Shown one piece after another: positions 1 to 9,659 of a stretch of 64,000 nt of DNA. The notes beneath the pieces were generated by a model. The model ran no database searches and was not told the DNA's origin. It saw only the letters and a program-made list of their open reading frames with translations. Where the stretch lies: the NCBI GenBank assembly GCA_944389085.1, contig CALXLB010000053.1:16729-80728 (forward strand). The letters run 5' to 3'. The DNA is from an uncultured Spirochaetaceae bacterium. Lineage in GTDB: Bacteria > Spirochaetota > Spirochaetia > Sphaerochaetales > Sphaerochaetaceae. Numbering within the stretch: position 1 is the first letter of the stretch; every line of letters starts with the position of its first letter. Both the position numbers and the translations under genes were made by a program.

Positions 1-2612
1 GATTGTCACAGGATATGTCTTTCCTTCTTCATACTGGTCAGCAGGATTGATAGTCTCCATTGTGAAGCGAACTGTATCTCCTGCTGATGCTGTCTTATTT
101 GTCATAGGACAGAAGAAAGGTCTCCAGACAGTCCTCGGAAGTTCTCTGGTCCTTGCCATGTATTCAGCTTTATAGCTTTCATCGGCAATGGCATTTGTAG
201 GATAGCTGTAGAGATCATCCTGTGGTGTTCCCGGTTCTGGGGCATCTACAACAGCTTCTTCTATCTCGAGGTTGTCAGAGATATCAGCATTTGTGACAGA
301 TGTACTGAAATATGGTTCGTTCGGAACGAACTCAAATCCGGCTCTTCTCTTCCAGTTGTGCTGAACGAGGACGACATCTACGCTTCCCTCTGCATTCATG
401 AAATCTGAGCTGTCATCGATGGTGACGTTTGCTACATCATCGAGTACGACAGCAGGACGTGTATCCTCATAAGCATAGCTGAGCTTGATGTTGTTCATCT
501 CAAGACCATCGACGTGACGTGCATAGAGTCCATAGGCTGGAAGGATTGAATAATGAGATGATTCCGGATAATCGCGGATATTTTCCGGTACATTGTATGG
601 GCTATCAATCCAGCTTCCTGTTTCCGGATCCCACTCAACCCTTGGAAGATTTCCTGAAGAGTTGGCAAGCCATGCGACAGTTCTTGTGTATTCAGGGATA
701 TGACCTTCGCTTAGTCTATATGTCATCTGGATCTGTCTCTGGTCAACAGCATCTTCTACAGTAAGGCCTCCACGATATGTTATATCGAAATTCTCAAGGG
801 TGACATTCTTTACCTTACTGGAAGGATGTCCTGCGATGAGAATAGGGAAACGTGGGTTTACATCTACAGCTTTGACATTCGCAATGTAGATATCTGCAGC
901 AGTAGCATAGCCTCCGCCGATTGCATTGCCATATGCATAGAGATCCTGATCGGAGAGCTCATGGCCTCTGTCGACGACATAAGTTTCCCTTGTCGCCTCC
1001 CAGCGATAAGCATAGTTCTTTCCTGTATCCGGGTCTGTATAGAAGTTCTGTGTGTTGATGTAGATCGGATCTTCCGGATTCGGGAAATGGAAATATGAAC
1101 CATCATCAAGTGTTATGTCCTGATAATTCGTGGCAGGGGCATAACGGTAAACAGGGAAGGAATGATACTTGCCTGGAATATTCGGGAGAACATATTCAGG
1201 GTTGTTCTTTCTCACGCTTACAGCTGGCTTTACAGTTTCATCTGTGGAATTTCCTATAACCGGGTATCTGCTTCTGTCGCCGATCTGGATGTAAACAGGA
1301 GCATCCGTGATGTTGTACATTGTCAGATCTGTTGCAATGATGTTCGTCATATTGGAACAATCAACTGATTCGAGGCTCAAGCCTTCGCTGCGTGCAAAGA
1401 GGATGTTTGCAATCGTTATTCTGTCGAATCCGCATGTTCCTTCTGTTCCCAGCTTGATTCTTCCATTTACGTTCCAGTCAGCTTCAAGCCTGTTCTCAAG
1501 GAATGTACCTTCCAGAACAGAACCTGCATCATAGCCGCTGACAACACAGTTGTAGATGAGGACGTTCTCGGTCGGATCGAGCATGCCCGTACCGAAAGAA
1601 GCTTTAAGACAGATAGCATCGTCTGTTGGAGCGTTGACCCAGCAGTCACGGATTGTCACATCACGTGTTCCATCGATATCGATACCATCGCGGTTCGTAT
1701 CAATTACCATATTTTCAATGAGGATATTGTCACATCCTTCTGTGATTATGGCAAAGTGTCCTGCTTCTCTCATGTCGAAACCACTGAGAACGATATTGCT
1801 GGAGTTGATGATTGCGATGGATTTTGTCGCATTGTTCCATTTTATTTCTTCTGAACGATATCCCTGGTCTGCTAATGTATCAATGTCATCAGGAGGATTC
1901 CACTCTCCCTGATAACCAGGCTGAGTACGCATGACAGGATCTTCTGCATCGTTTTTGGAGACTGTGAAGTATGTGTAGTCTCTTTTGTCGATGTAACTGC
2001 CTGTGATGAGCCCTTCGCCGTAAATCATGACATTCTCGACATCATTGCCGTAAATCATGCTGTTGCGGAGGAAGGAGTGTCCGTGATCCTGAAGTCCGAA
2101 GTAGATATTCACTTCCGGTTCGAGATAGTTGCCTCCATCAACGCCCGGGCGTGCTCCGAGGATTATGGCATTGTCGCTGAGAAGAATGTTTACATTGCTC
2201 TGCAGGACAATCGTATACATCTTGAAAAGACCATCTGGAACTATGACTGTTCCGCCTCCCTGTGCGGAAAGATCCTCCATGGCTTTGTTGATGGCATCTG
2301 TATTCTTTACAGCATCTGCCTCAAAGCCAGCTTCAGCGCCATAGCTTGTAATATCGATGACGTTGTTTTCCTTCAGAAGTATTTCCTTTGTGACAGTTGC
2401 GCCGGATGCGACGTTGATGCCGTGGAAGACTTTCTCGCCAAGGATAGCAGGCTCTGTCGTATAGACTGGCAGATTATTGAAAGTTTCTGCATTTTCCGGA
2501 TGCTGCACGGATTGTGGAATATACCAGAACTCTCCGCGCCTTCCTGATTCTCTTCTCCGAATATGGGGATAAGAGAAAGCACTATCAGGAAAAGAACAAG
2601 TACCTTTTTCAT
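1..2612 (-). CDS. Exported GH28 pectinase-like protein, frameshifted near N-terminus and cut by the window edge
   Basis: Reading leftwards, ATG at 2612 follows a good AGGAGG site and encodes a signal peptide (MKKVLVLFLIVLSLIPIFG, then EENQEGAE). This frame stops at 2373. The other frame continues from about 2540 (EFWYIPQSVQHPENAETF) without a stop to base 1. The long frame reads as a right-handed beta-helix of glycoside hydrolase family 28: ITSYGAEAGFEADAVKNTDA near the start, NRDGIDIDG (about 1700), TDDAICLKAS (about 1620) and RIKLGTE (about 1455) match the family's NTD, DD and RIK motifs. About 300 residues follow the catalytic part and look like an added beta-rich region. It would attack polygalacturonan or rhamnogalacturonan outside the cytoplasm. 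The frame break (2531-2540, GCGCGGAGAG on the coding strand) is either a sequencing error, an inactivating mutation or slippage. Family assignment is firm; substrate is inferred. Confidence 0.8.
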
Positions 2613-2735
2613 AAAACCTCCTGAGAGAGATACTCTCATCTGGAAGTATTTGACAGAGGTGATTTGCTGACAATCGGCATTTTTTTGAGAAAGCCAAGTT
2701 ATGCATAGTCAGGGCAGAAATGTCCCGATTTATGC

Positions 2736-2741
2736 TATTAT
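2736..2741 (+). promoter_or_regulatory. Candidate -10 element of ligA, leaderless arrangement
   Basis: TATTAT lies exactly 6 nt before the ligA ATG and no Shine-Dalgarno sequence is visible, so transcription would start at or next to the start codon. No good -35 is seen 17 bp upstream, which keeps confidence low for this single site; the same geometry recurs at several other genes here. Confidence 0.4.
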
Positions 2742-2747
2742 CATGGC

Positions 2748-4859
2748 ATGAGCATTAAGGAAGAGATAGATAAGCTCACCCAAGAGCTGAAAGTGTATCA
2801 GGATAAATACTATAAAGAAGGTATTTCACTCGTTTCAGATAATGAATATGACAGACTCACTGATAGGCTTATAGCTCTGGAGAAAGAGCATCCGGAACTG
2901 CAGCATCCTGATTCCCCGACAAAGCGTGTTGGTTCGGACCTCACAAATGACTTTCCTGAAGTAAAGCATACCATTCCAGTCCTTTCGCTTGATAAAGCCT
3001 ATTCAGATGCGGCTGTACTGGAATTCTTCTCACGCTCAATACAGAAAGAAGGCGGTGCACTATCTTTTGCCGCGGAAGAGAAGATAGATGGTATCTCCAT
3101 GGTACTGTATTATGAGAAAGGCATACTTGTACGTGCTGTCACAAGAGGAAACGGGGAGGTCGGCAATGATGTCACTCCCAATATCATGACGATGCATTCT
3201 GTTCCTCTTTCTCTTCCCGAGCCTGTTGATATCGCAGTACGTGGAGAGGTCTATCTCGAGAAGGCTGATTTTGAGCGTCTGAATGCTGCTGAGGCTGATG
3301 AAGCAAAGAAAGCTGCCAATCCACGCAACCTGGCAGCTGGTACAGTACGGCGGCAGAAGAGCAGTGAAGCCTGCCGGGTTCCTTTGACAATTTTCTGTTA
3401 TGAGGGATTCTGGAGCAATAAGGCAGAGACGCCTTCGGACCATCTTCACATTCTTTCATATCTCCGTTCTTTGGGTTTCCGTATCAATCCCCATCTGGCT
3501 TTCTTTGATTCAGATAAGGAGAAAGCCAGAAAGAAGCTTGATGATGCAGGCCTTGAGGGAGAGGCTTACAGCTTTGAGGAAATTGATGAATTCATAAAAA
3601 AGAAGACTGCAGAAAGAAAGAATCTGCCTTATGAGATAGATGGTCTTGTCTTCAAAATCAATGAACTCGGTGTAAGAGAGAAGTTCGGTTATACAGAGCA
3701 CCATCCGCGCTGGGCAATTGCTTACAAATTCGAAGCACCGCAGGCGGAGGCGAAGCTTCTGGATATCACGGTGCAGGTCGGACGTACGGGACGTATAACT
3801 CCTGTTGCTGAGATAACTCCTACAAAACTCGGTGGTTCGACCATCAGAAGGGCAACACTGCATAACCAGGAATATATCGATGAACTTGAGCTCGCTATCG
3901 GGGATACTGTCTCAGTCTCAAAACGTGGGGATGTCATTCCTGCAGTCGAGAGCGTGACAGAGAAAAACAATGAAGGGAATACTACTTATAAAATGCCTCT
4001 GGACTGTCCCTGCTGTCATTCTCCAGTCGTGCAGGTCGGTGGTTTGCAGTATTGTCAGAACTATGATTGCCCCGATCAGGTAAAAGGGCGTATCGCTTAT
4101 TTCGCCTCTGTCGATGAGATGGATATCGTAACGCTGGGGCCGAAGACTGTTGAGCTTCTGTACAATGCCGGACTGCTTAGGAATATAGAGGATATATATA
4201 CTGCTGATTTTCAGAAAGCAGCAGGCCTTCCCGGTTTTGGAGATAAGAGCATAGAACTGCTGCAGAAAGGTGTTAAGGAAAGTCTTTCCAGACCTTTTGC
4301 TACTGTTCTCTCTGCTCTTGGTGTTGCTGATATAGGCAAGAAAAGCGCTGAAATCCTCGTAAAGAATGGCTTTGATTCGATTGATAAGATTCTGAATGCA
4401 GTAGACCGTAATGATACAGAAGCTTTTTCCTCCATTGCTGGATTTGGCACGGTTACGGGAGAGCGTATCATCAGGGCTTTTTCTTCAGAAAGGCTCAGGG
4501 AGACTATCGAAGCGCTGCGGAAAGCAGGTGTTCATATGTCTGCTGAAGAAGATGAAAAGGATGAAGAGGAGAATGAACAGGTCTTTGCAGGACAGGTCTG
4601 GTGCATTACAGGTTCTTTCCAGCATTTCAATCCACGTACAAAAGCACTTAAGGAAATCGAGAAGCGGGGTGGGCGTACAGTCAGTTCCGTAACAGGTAAG
4701 ACGACACATCTTCTTTCAGGTGAAGGCGGAGGATCTAAGCGCGCTGAGGCTGAGAGGCTTGGTGTGAAAATCGTAAGCGAGGATGAGTTCTTGGAGATGC
4801 TAGGGCAGGAAAAGGCGGAGACGGAGTCCGATGAGAATGGACAGATGTTTCTCCTCTAG
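2748..4859 (+). CDS. ligA: NAD-dependent DNA ligase LigA
   Basis: Seals nicks in DNA during replication and repair using NAD+. The 703-residue length is normal for a full LigA. Visible parts in order: N-terminal NAD-binding Ia domain, adenylation domain with the nucleotide-accepting lysine in EEKIDG (Lys112), the conserved TRGNGEVGNDVTPN stretch after it, an OB fold, a four-cysteine zinc finger (CPCC...YCQNYDC, about residues 420-445), helix-hairpin-helix repeats (LPGFGDKS, IAGFGTVTGERI) and a C-terminal BRCT domain (FAGQVWCITGSF...). A highly acidic linker of about 15 residues precedes the BRCT domain. ATG at 2748 is chosen because the protein begins as LigA proteins do; it has no Shine-Dalgarno sequence and may be read from a leaderless mRNA. 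Confidence 0.97.
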   Translation: MSIKEEIDKLTQELKVYQDKYYKEGISLVSDNEYDRLTDRLIALEKEHPELQHPDSPTKRVGSDLTNDFPEVKHTIPVLSLDKAYSDAAVLEFFSRSIQKEGGALSFAAEEKIDGISMVLYYEKGILVRAVTRGNGEVGNDVTPNIMTMHSVPLSLPEPVDIAVRGEVYLEKADFERLNAAEADEAKKAANPRNLAAGTVRRQKSSEACRVPLTIFCYEGFWSNKAETPSDHLHILSYLRSLGFRINPHLAFFDSDKEKARKKLDDAGLEGEAYSFEEIDEFIKKKTAERKNLPYEIDGLVFKINELGVREKFGYTEHHPRWAIAYKFEAPQAEAKLLDITVQVGRTGRITPVAEITPTKLGGSTIRRATLHNQEYIDELELAIGDTVSVSKRGDVIPAVESVTEKNNEGNTTYKMPLDCPCCHSPVVQVGGLQYCQNYDCPDQVKGRIAYFASVDEMDIVTLGPKTVELLYNAGLLRNIEDIYTADFQKAAGLPGFGDKSIELLQKGVKESLSRPFATVLSALGVADIGKKSAEILVKNGFDSIDKILNAVDRNDTEAFSSIAGFGTVTGERIIRAFSSERLRETIEALRKAGVHMSAEEDEKDEEENEQVFAGQVWCITGSFQHFNPRTKALKEIEKRGGRTVSSVTGKTTHLLSGEGGGSKRAEAERLGVKIVSEDEFLEMLGQEKAETESDENGQMFLL

Positions 4860-4906
4860 TGTCCAGAAGATGAAAAATAATGTATAAGTAAAGATGGAGG
4901 CTGCTT

Positions 4907-6208
4907 ATGAATATCCTTGCTGAAGAGCTGAACAGAACACTTTCTGACAGCATTGCGTATGGCTTTCTCTCTCCGACAGGCAGAAGAATGTACTTTCCCA
5001 AAGGAATCGTCGCCCAAAGTGATGAGGCCAAGGAGAAAGCAAAGAAATTCAACGCTACAGTCGGACTGGCTACTAAAAACGGTGAACCTTTCTTTCTGAG
5101 AGATATCTGGTCATCATTCAAGGATGGGGTATTCAAACCATCACAGATTTTCTCCTATGCTCCTGGCGGTGGCGATAAGAAGCTCCGTGCTCTCTGGCGT
5201 GATAGCATGATTGAGAAGAATCCTGCTTTGAAAGGTAAGAAGTTCTCCCTTCCTATCGTTACCGGTGGTTTGACACATGCTATCAGTATGACGGCAAGGC
5301 TCTTTGTCGCAGAAGGCGATGAGATTGTCTGCCCTGACCTTTTCTGGGATAACTATGATCTGATCTTCCGTGATCTTATCGGTGCAGAGCCTGTACTCTT
5401 CCCATTCTATGGCTCAGATGGCGGGTTCAATATTGAAGGCATGAAAAAAGCTCTGCTTTCAGTGAAGGGCGAGAGGGCAAGAATCATACTTAATTTCCCC
5501 AATAATCCTACAGGTTATACCCCTTCAAAAGAGGAAGCTGAAAAGATTGTTGAAGCTGTAGTGGAAGTTGCTGATACAGGAAAGAAAGTCCTTGTACTCT
5601 CCGATGATGCCTATTTCGGGCTCTTCTTTGAGGAAGAGACGGAGAAAGAATCTCCCTTCTCATACTTTGCTGATGCCCATGAGAATATCTTCGCTGTAAA
5701 GGGGGATGCTGCTACAAAAGAGGAGATGGTCTGGGGATTCAGAGTAGGATTCATCACATATGCATCCAAGGGCTTTACCGATGCTCATCTCGATGCGCTT
5801 ACAAAGAAGACGCTCGGCCTTATCAGATGTACAGTATCTAACTGTGACAGACCTGGCCAGTCTCTGATTGTTGAGGCAATGGAGCACGGAATACATTATA
5901 ATGAGGATAAAGCTGCAGTTTATAGCGAGATGAAGAAACGCTATGAAATAGTCCGCAATGCTGTGAAGAAGCATGAGAATGAGACCCTTCTCACTCCTTA
6001 TGCTTTCAATTCCGGTTATTTCATGGCTTTCGATACCCATGGCAGAAGTGCTGAGGAGCTGAGGACCTATCTCTTGGATAAGTATCAGATCGGTGTTATC
6101 AACATCATGGGTGGAACATTGCGTCTGGCATACTGTTCTGTAGAACCTGAAGGTCTTGAGGAACTTGTTGATACTGTCTATAAAGCAGCAGGAGAGATAT
6201 GGAACTGA
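4907..6208 (+). CDS. Class I/II PLP-dependent aminotransferase
   Basis: A 433-residue fold-type I aminotransferase. NFPNNPTGYTP is the typical substrate/PLP-region motif, SDDAYFGLF holds the aspartate and tyrosine that contact the PLP ring, and a lysine in the NIFAVKGDAATKEEMVWGFRVGF stretch should form the Schiff base, with the arginine of FRVGF binding phosphate. It resembles aspartate/aromatic aminotransferases but the donor amino acid cannot be told from sequence. ATG at 4907 follows GGAGG. The gene is 47 bp after ligA and its end overlaps the next gene by 10 bp, so translation of the two is probably coupled. Confidence 0.85.
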   Translation: MNILAEELNRTLSDSIAYGFLSPTGRRMYFPKGIVAQSDEAKEKAKKFNATVGLATKNGEPFFLRDIWSSFKDGVFKPSQIFSYAPGGGDKKLRALWRDSMIEKNPALKGKKFSLPIVTGGLTHAISMTARLFVAEGDEIVCPDLFWDNYDLIFRDLIGAEPVLFPFYGSDGGFNIEGMKKALLSVKGERARIILNFPNNPTGYTPSKEEAEKIVEAVVEVADTGKKVLVLSDDAYFGLFFEEETEKESPFSYFADAHENIFAVKGDAATKEEMVWGFRVGFITYASKGFTDAHLDALTKKTLGLIRCTVSNCDRPGQSLIVEAMEHGIHYNEDKAAVYSEMKKRYEIVRNAVKKHENETLLTPYAFNSGYFMAFDTHGRSAEELRTYLLDKYQIGVINIMGGTLRLAYCSVEPEGLEELVDTVYKAAGEIWN

Positions 6209-6561
6209 GCACGAAACTCTACATTCTCGATGAAGAAGGAAAGAAGTTCATGGGAGCGGGAGTTCTCTGGCTTCTTGAAGGTGTCGAGAAGACGGGTTCG
6301 CTGCTTTCAGCTGCAAGGAGCATGGGCTTGTCTTATACAAAGGCACGTGGAATGCTCGATTCTCTTGAAGAAAGTCTGGGGCGTCCGGTCCTGGACAGAA
6401 AAAAAGGCGGAGCGGAGCGTACAGGTGCATCGCTTACACCTTTTGCGAAGAAATTTATTTCCCTATATAGGGAATTCCAGTCTGAGGTGAAGATGGAGGC
6501 AGAGAGAAAATTCGAGGACTTCACTGCTTCTGTCAGGCTCCTCATGGAGGATGAAAAATGA
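6199..6561 (+). CDS. ModE-like winged-helix regulator (DNA-binding domain only)
   Basis: A 120-residue protein matching the N-terminal LysR-type winged helix of ModE: the segment GVLWLLEGVEKTGSLLSAARSMGLSYTKARGMLDSLEESLG has the layout of that helix-turn-helix, followed by PVLDRKKGG and SLTPFAKKFI, which match the usual wing and dimer helix. It lacks the molybdate-binding MOP domains of true ModE, and no molybdate transport genes are nearby, so a role in molybdate control is not supported. It overlaps the aminotransferase upstream by 10 bp and the phosphofructokinase downstream by 4 bp (ATGA), so it may regulate its own metabolic cluster. ATG at 6199 has GGAGAG upstream. Confidence 0.75.
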   Translation: MELSTKLYILDEEGKKFMGAGVLWLLEGVEKTGSLLSAARSMGLSYTKARGMLDSLEESLGRPVLDRKKGGAERTGASLTPFAKKFISLYREFQSEVKMEAERKFEDFTASVRLLMEDEK

Positions 6562-7901
6562 GTACTATAGCAGATAAGTCACAGTACGATTTCACCATCG
6601 AGACGCTAGGGCCAGCCAAGCTCAGCTCTCCGATCAGAATGTCCAAGAGAGGAGGCGATGGACTTGCGGATTATGTTCGCGATAGTGACCGCATTCTCTT
6701 CTCAATTGAAGCGGAGGAAATCGGAGGCAAGTCCGAGTTGCTTCATTCCGATACTCTTGAGATAGCAGGACCGAGGGAGAAGATTTATTTCAACCCAGCC
6801 CATGTTCATGCGGCAATCTGTACCTGTGGTGGTCTTTGCCCCGGACTGAATAACGTTATCAGGTCTGTCGTCCGCTGTTTCTGGTACCGCTATGGTGTAA
6901 GAAGAATCTCTGGCATCCAGTATGGTTATCTGGGACTTCTGGAAAACTCTCCATGGCCTGTGATTCCTCTCGATCCGGATGTCGTCGATGATATCCTGGA
7001 AAAAGGCGGTACTATCCTTGGTTCTGCCCGTGGTGGTGGAAAGCAGGTGGAGGAGATTGTTGATTCTCTCGAGAGAATGAACATTAACATTCTTATCGCT
7101 ATCGGTGGTGATGGTACTCTCCGTGGTGCTCAGGATATTGGCGAGGAAATCAAGAGAAGAGGCTTGAAGATTGCTGTTGTAGGTGTTCCTAAGACTATCG
7201 ACAACGATCTCTCCTTCATCGATGCTTCCTTCGGTTTCGATACAGCTGTCGCCCAGGTTGTTCCTGTTATCAGAGGAGCACATGCTGAAGCAACAGGTGC
7301 AATCAATGGAATCGGCCTTGTGAAGGTCATGGGCAGGGAGTCTGGCTTTATTGCTGCAAACGCATCTCTTGCACAGTCAGATGTCAACTTCTGTCTGATT
7401 CCTGAGTCTCCATTTGATCTTGAAGGACCTAACGGACTTCTTGAGAACGTCAAGAGACGTCTTCTGGAGAGAGGGCATGCTGTTATTCTCATTGCAGAGG
7501 GTGCTGGTCAGGAATTCCTTCCGAAGACAAATGAGACGGATGCTTCTGGCAATCTCAAGTTCCATGATATTGGAATATTCCTGAAGAATGCTATGAAAGA
7601 GTATTTCTCTGAACAGGGCATTTCAACAACAATCAAGTACATAGATCCGTCATACATCATCCGTTCAGCCCCTGCAGATAGCTATGATTCTATCTACTGT
7701 GCAAGAATCGGAGCCCATGCTGTCCATGCGGCAATGGCTGGAAAGACACAGTGCATCGCTTCAAGGGTGAACAATCAGTTCGTATATGTACCTATCAAGG
7801 TCGCTGTATCCAAACGCAGCCATGTCGATATCGAAGGTTCGCTCTGGAGAGATGTTCTTGAGAATACAAGACAGCCGTTCTCAATGAAGAACGAAGGCTG
7901 A
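6558..7901 (+). CDS. pfkA: 6-phosphofructokinase, probably ATP-dependent (spirochaete/trypanosome type)
   Basis: Phosphorylates fructose 6-phosphate to the 1,6-bisphosphate in glycolysis. Motifs in order: TCGGLCPGLNNVIR (nucleotide binding), GGTILGSARGG, IGGDGTLRGA (about residue 183), GVPKTIDNDL (catalytic aspartates) and MGRESGF. The combination GGDGT with PKTIDND is that of trypanosome and some spirochaete enzymes that use ATP; pyrophosphate enzymes usually have GGDDT at the first site. The 447-residue length and an N-terminal extension of about 80 residues also fit this group. Phosphate donor is therefore inferred as ATP. Its start overlaps the regulator before it by 4 bp. A strong hairpin follows before the next gene. 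Confidence 0.9.
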   Translation: MSTIADKSQYDFTIETLGPAKLSSPIRMSKRGGDGLADYVRDSDRILFSIEAEEIGGKSELLHSDTLEIAGPREKIYFNPAHVHAAICTCGGLCPGLNNVIRSVVRCFWYRYGVRRISGIQYGYLGLLENSPWPVIPLDPDVVDDILEKGGTILGSARGGGKQVEEIVDSLERMNINILIAIGGDGTLRGAQDIGEEIKRRGLKIAVVGVPKTIDNDLSFIDASFGFDTAVAQVVPVIRGAHAEATGAINGIGLVKVMGRESGFIAANASLAQSDVNFCLIPESPFDLEGPNGLLENVKRRLLERGHAVILIAEGAGQEFLPKTNETDASGNLKFHDIGIFLKNAMKEYFSEQGISTTIKYIDPSYIIRSAPADSYDSIYCARIGAHAVHAAMAGKTQCIASRVNNQFVYVPIKVAVSKRSHVDIEGSLWRDVLENTRQPFSMKNEG

Positions 7902-7909
7902 AACCAATG

Positions 7910-7931
7910 CTCCCATGCTCCGGCATGGGAG
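7910..7931 (+). promoter_or_regulatory. Perfect 9-bp hairpin with UCCG loop covering the next gene's ribosome-binding site
   Basis: CTCCCATGC, loop TCCG, GCATGGGAG. The loop closes as C(UCCG)G, an exceptionally stable UNCG tetraloop. The 3' arm contains GGGAG, the only Shine-Dalgarno candidate for the ATG at 7939, so the hairpin would hide it. There is no U-run, so it is not a standard terminator; it may reduce expression of the downstream gene or protect the pfkA mRNA 3' end. Confidence 0.6.
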
Positions 7932-7938
7932 AACTTCT

Positions 7939-8763
7939 ATGTTAAGACAGACTATTACTGAGATTGCAGGCGGCACGTGGTGTATCAACGAGTTCAATCT
8001 TGTTAATGCTTTTGTCGTGGAAGGCGATAAACGTGCCGCTATCATTGATACAGGCTGCGGGTTAGGGGATATCAGAAAAGTAGCAGAGAGTGTTACTGAA
8101 AAGCCCCTTTCCGTTTTCCTTACGCATTCCCATCCCGATCACACAGGTGGTATCTATCATTTCAAGGATTGCAGTATCTATATGAATGATGAAGACGCCT
8201 CCGCTGAGATTTTCGGATTTAAAAGAGATAATGAATTCCGGAAAAACTATGTTAAGAGCAGAGGTCCTGTGAGAAATCCTGGACATGTAGAGGAGATGCT
8301 TTCTCTTATTCCTTCTCCTGAACCGGATTGTGAATTTTCATTCCTCAGTATAGATGATGGCTCTGTTCTTGATTTGGGAAACAGGACCTTTGAATGTATT
8401 CATACTCCAGGGCATACAGAAGGCAGCATCTGCTTTCTGGATACCTCAAGAAGAATCCTTTTCAGCGGAGACACTGTCAATAATTCCATCATCCTTTCCC
8501 GTCAGAAAGATAACAACACCTCGCTTATAGAAAAATACCATAAGACACTTGCCAAGCTTTGGGAAAGACAAACGGACTTCGACGTACTTGCCATCGGTCA
8601 TGAAACAGCTGTTATCGACAAAGCTCTGATTCATGACTACCTGAGGCTGACAGAGGGTCTTCTGGACGGAACAATCAAAGGTGGATACGAAGAAAAGGGC
8701 TTCAGGAAGGGCGATGTCGCAAGATTTGGAAAAGCCGAACTGTGGTATCAGTGCGATCAGTGA
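7939..8763 (+). CDS. Metallo-beta-lactamase-fold hydrolase
   Basis: A 274-residue zinc hydrolase of the glyoxalase II/beta-lactamase fold. THSHPDHTGG is the HxHxDH metal motif, followed by HTPGHTEGSICF (third histidine), FSGDTV (bridging aspartate) and IGHE near the C-terminus (last histidine). The spacing fits generic MBL proteins; substrate is unknown. Two starts are possible: ATG 7915 lies inside the preceding hairpin and has no ribosome-binding site, while ATG 7939 has GGGAG seven bases upstream and begins the conserved domain, so it is preferred. It is 37 bp behind pfkA on the same strand and may be the last gene of that cluster. Confidence 0.85.
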   Translation: MLRQTITEIAGGTWCINEFNLVNAFVVEGDKRAAIIDTGCGLGDIRKVAESVTEKPLSVFLTHSHPDHTGGIYHFKDCSIYMNDEDASAEIFGFKRDNEFRKNYVKSRGPVRNPGHVEEMLSLIPSPEPDCEFSFLSIDDGSVLDLGNRTFECIHTPGHTEGSICFLDTSRRILFSGDTVNNSIILSRQKDNNTSLIEKYHKTLAKLWERQTDFDVLAIGHETAVIDKALIHDYLRLTEGLLDGTIKGGYEEKGFRKGDVARFGKAELWYQCDQ

Positions 8764-8860
8764 AGTTGTTTAGAATCTCGTTTTCCTTCTGCCCCGAAAT
8801 GGTAATGGAGGTATGAATACAATATCTCCATAATAGTTAAAGTGGCATCTACGGTGATTT

Positions 8861-9226
8861 TTATTTCTTGTTGTTCTTTTTCCTGTTCATAAGTTTTTTG
8901 TCAAATGACAGAAAATCTTCTCCACATTTGCTAAAGCCGGCAAGAAGAATGCAATCCACATAATCAAATTTCGTATCAGCATATATGGAGAGAGCTTCTT
9001 TGATCTGCTCTTTCCTTTCTATTGAGATGTCATCCAGCAGATTTAGCAATACTGCTGAAACTTGCTTTCTGCCTATTCCATATATTTTGTTCAGTACATA
9101 TATGACTTCCGGAATTACTTCCGGATAGGTATTACAACCTTCTGAAATGACATCGGAGGCTTTCTGTGCCTGTTCGGGGATATCATTAAGCAGATATCTC
9201 AGAATATAATTTGTATCAATGTACAT
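8861..9226 (-). CDS. PIN-domain ribonuclease toxin (VapC-like)
   Basis: A 121-residue PIN domain beginning MYIDTNYILRYLLND, where the first acidic residue (Asp4) and following Asn are the hallmark of the family; further acidic positions are EVIPEVIYVL and the C-terminal FDYVDCILLAG and FLSFDKKL, which carry the remaining metal-binding aspartates. Such proteins cut RNA when freed from their antitoxin. ATG at 9226 is chosen because the domain begins there; a longer frame to 9283 only adds residues inside the antitoxin gene. It overlaps the antitoxin reading frame by 11 bp, the usual toxin-antitoxin arrangement. Confidence 0.85.
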   Translation of the reverse strand: MYIDTNYILRYLLNDIPEQAQKASDVISEGCNTYPEVIPEVIYVLNKIYGIGRKQVSAVLLNLLDDISIERKEQIKEALSIYADTKFDYVDCILLAGFSKCGEDFLSFDKKLMNRKKNNKK

Positions 9227-9494
9227 TCTGCTTATCCTTGCCGTATTTTTCTTCCATAGCTCTGCCGAATGCATTTTTCTCAAGTGGAATCAGTTCTGGA
9301 TTCGCATAATCATGGAGCAACCCAAAGGCTTTCAGGTCCGTTTTTTTCTTTTTTTGTCTCTGCATGATTATACTTCCATCGGAAGCCTTCGTTATTTCTA
9401 TTTTATCCCCCTCTGCAATCCCTGATGACTCCGCTATCTCTTTGGGAATTCTCACGCCAAGAGAATTGCCCCATCTTGATACTGTAGAAATCAT
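9216..9494 (-). CDS. AbrB/MazE-type antitoxin partner of the PIN toxin
   Basis: A 92-residue protein whose first half is a swapped-hairpin AbrB/MazE DNA-binding domain (ISTVSRWGNSLGVRIPKEIAE...GDKIEITKASDGSIIM). The second half is lysine-rich then acidic and should wrap the toxin. It lies first in the pair and overlaps the toxin start by 11 bp. ATG at 9494 follows AGGAAGGA. As in other such pairs it probably represses its own promoter alone and with the toxin; a direct repeat of GTATATC sits just upstream of its start. Confidence 0.85.
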   Translation of the reverse strand: MISTVSRWGNSLGVRIPKEIAESSGIAEGDKIEITKASDGSIIMQRQKKKKTDLKAFGLLHDYANPELIPLEKNAFGRAMEEKYGKDKQNVH

Positions 9495-9518
9495 TCTTGT
9501 TCCTTCCTGATTTATAGC

Positions 9519-9538
9519 GTATATCTACATTGTATATC
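9519..9538. promoter_or_regulatory. Direct repeat, candidate operator of the toxin-antitoxin pair
   Basis: GTATATC occurs at 9519-9525 and 9532-9538, 13 bp apart, 25 bp upstream of the antitoxin start. On the minus strand a TATAAA (9516-9511) lies directly downstream and may be its -10. Placement fits autoregulation by the AbrB-type antitoxin. Confidence 0.4.
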
Positions 9539-9659
9539 CGTCAAGGATTCATGATATTCGGAGTCCTTATAGTTCTTATGAGGAGAAGGCTGATCTGTAG
9601 TATCAATACAATCGATAGATAATAATTGCGTATTGTGACCGCTCAAATACTATTGTAAG

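Noticed and set aside
2077..2547. Open frame of 156 codons on the plus strand opposite the exported GH28
   Set aside because: Opposite a clear beta-helix coding frame; composition typical of an antisense shadow.
7915..7938. Earlier ATG for the metallo-beta-lactamase-fold gene
   Set aside because: It lies inside the hairpin, lacks a Shine-Dalgarno sequence and adds only non-conserved residues.
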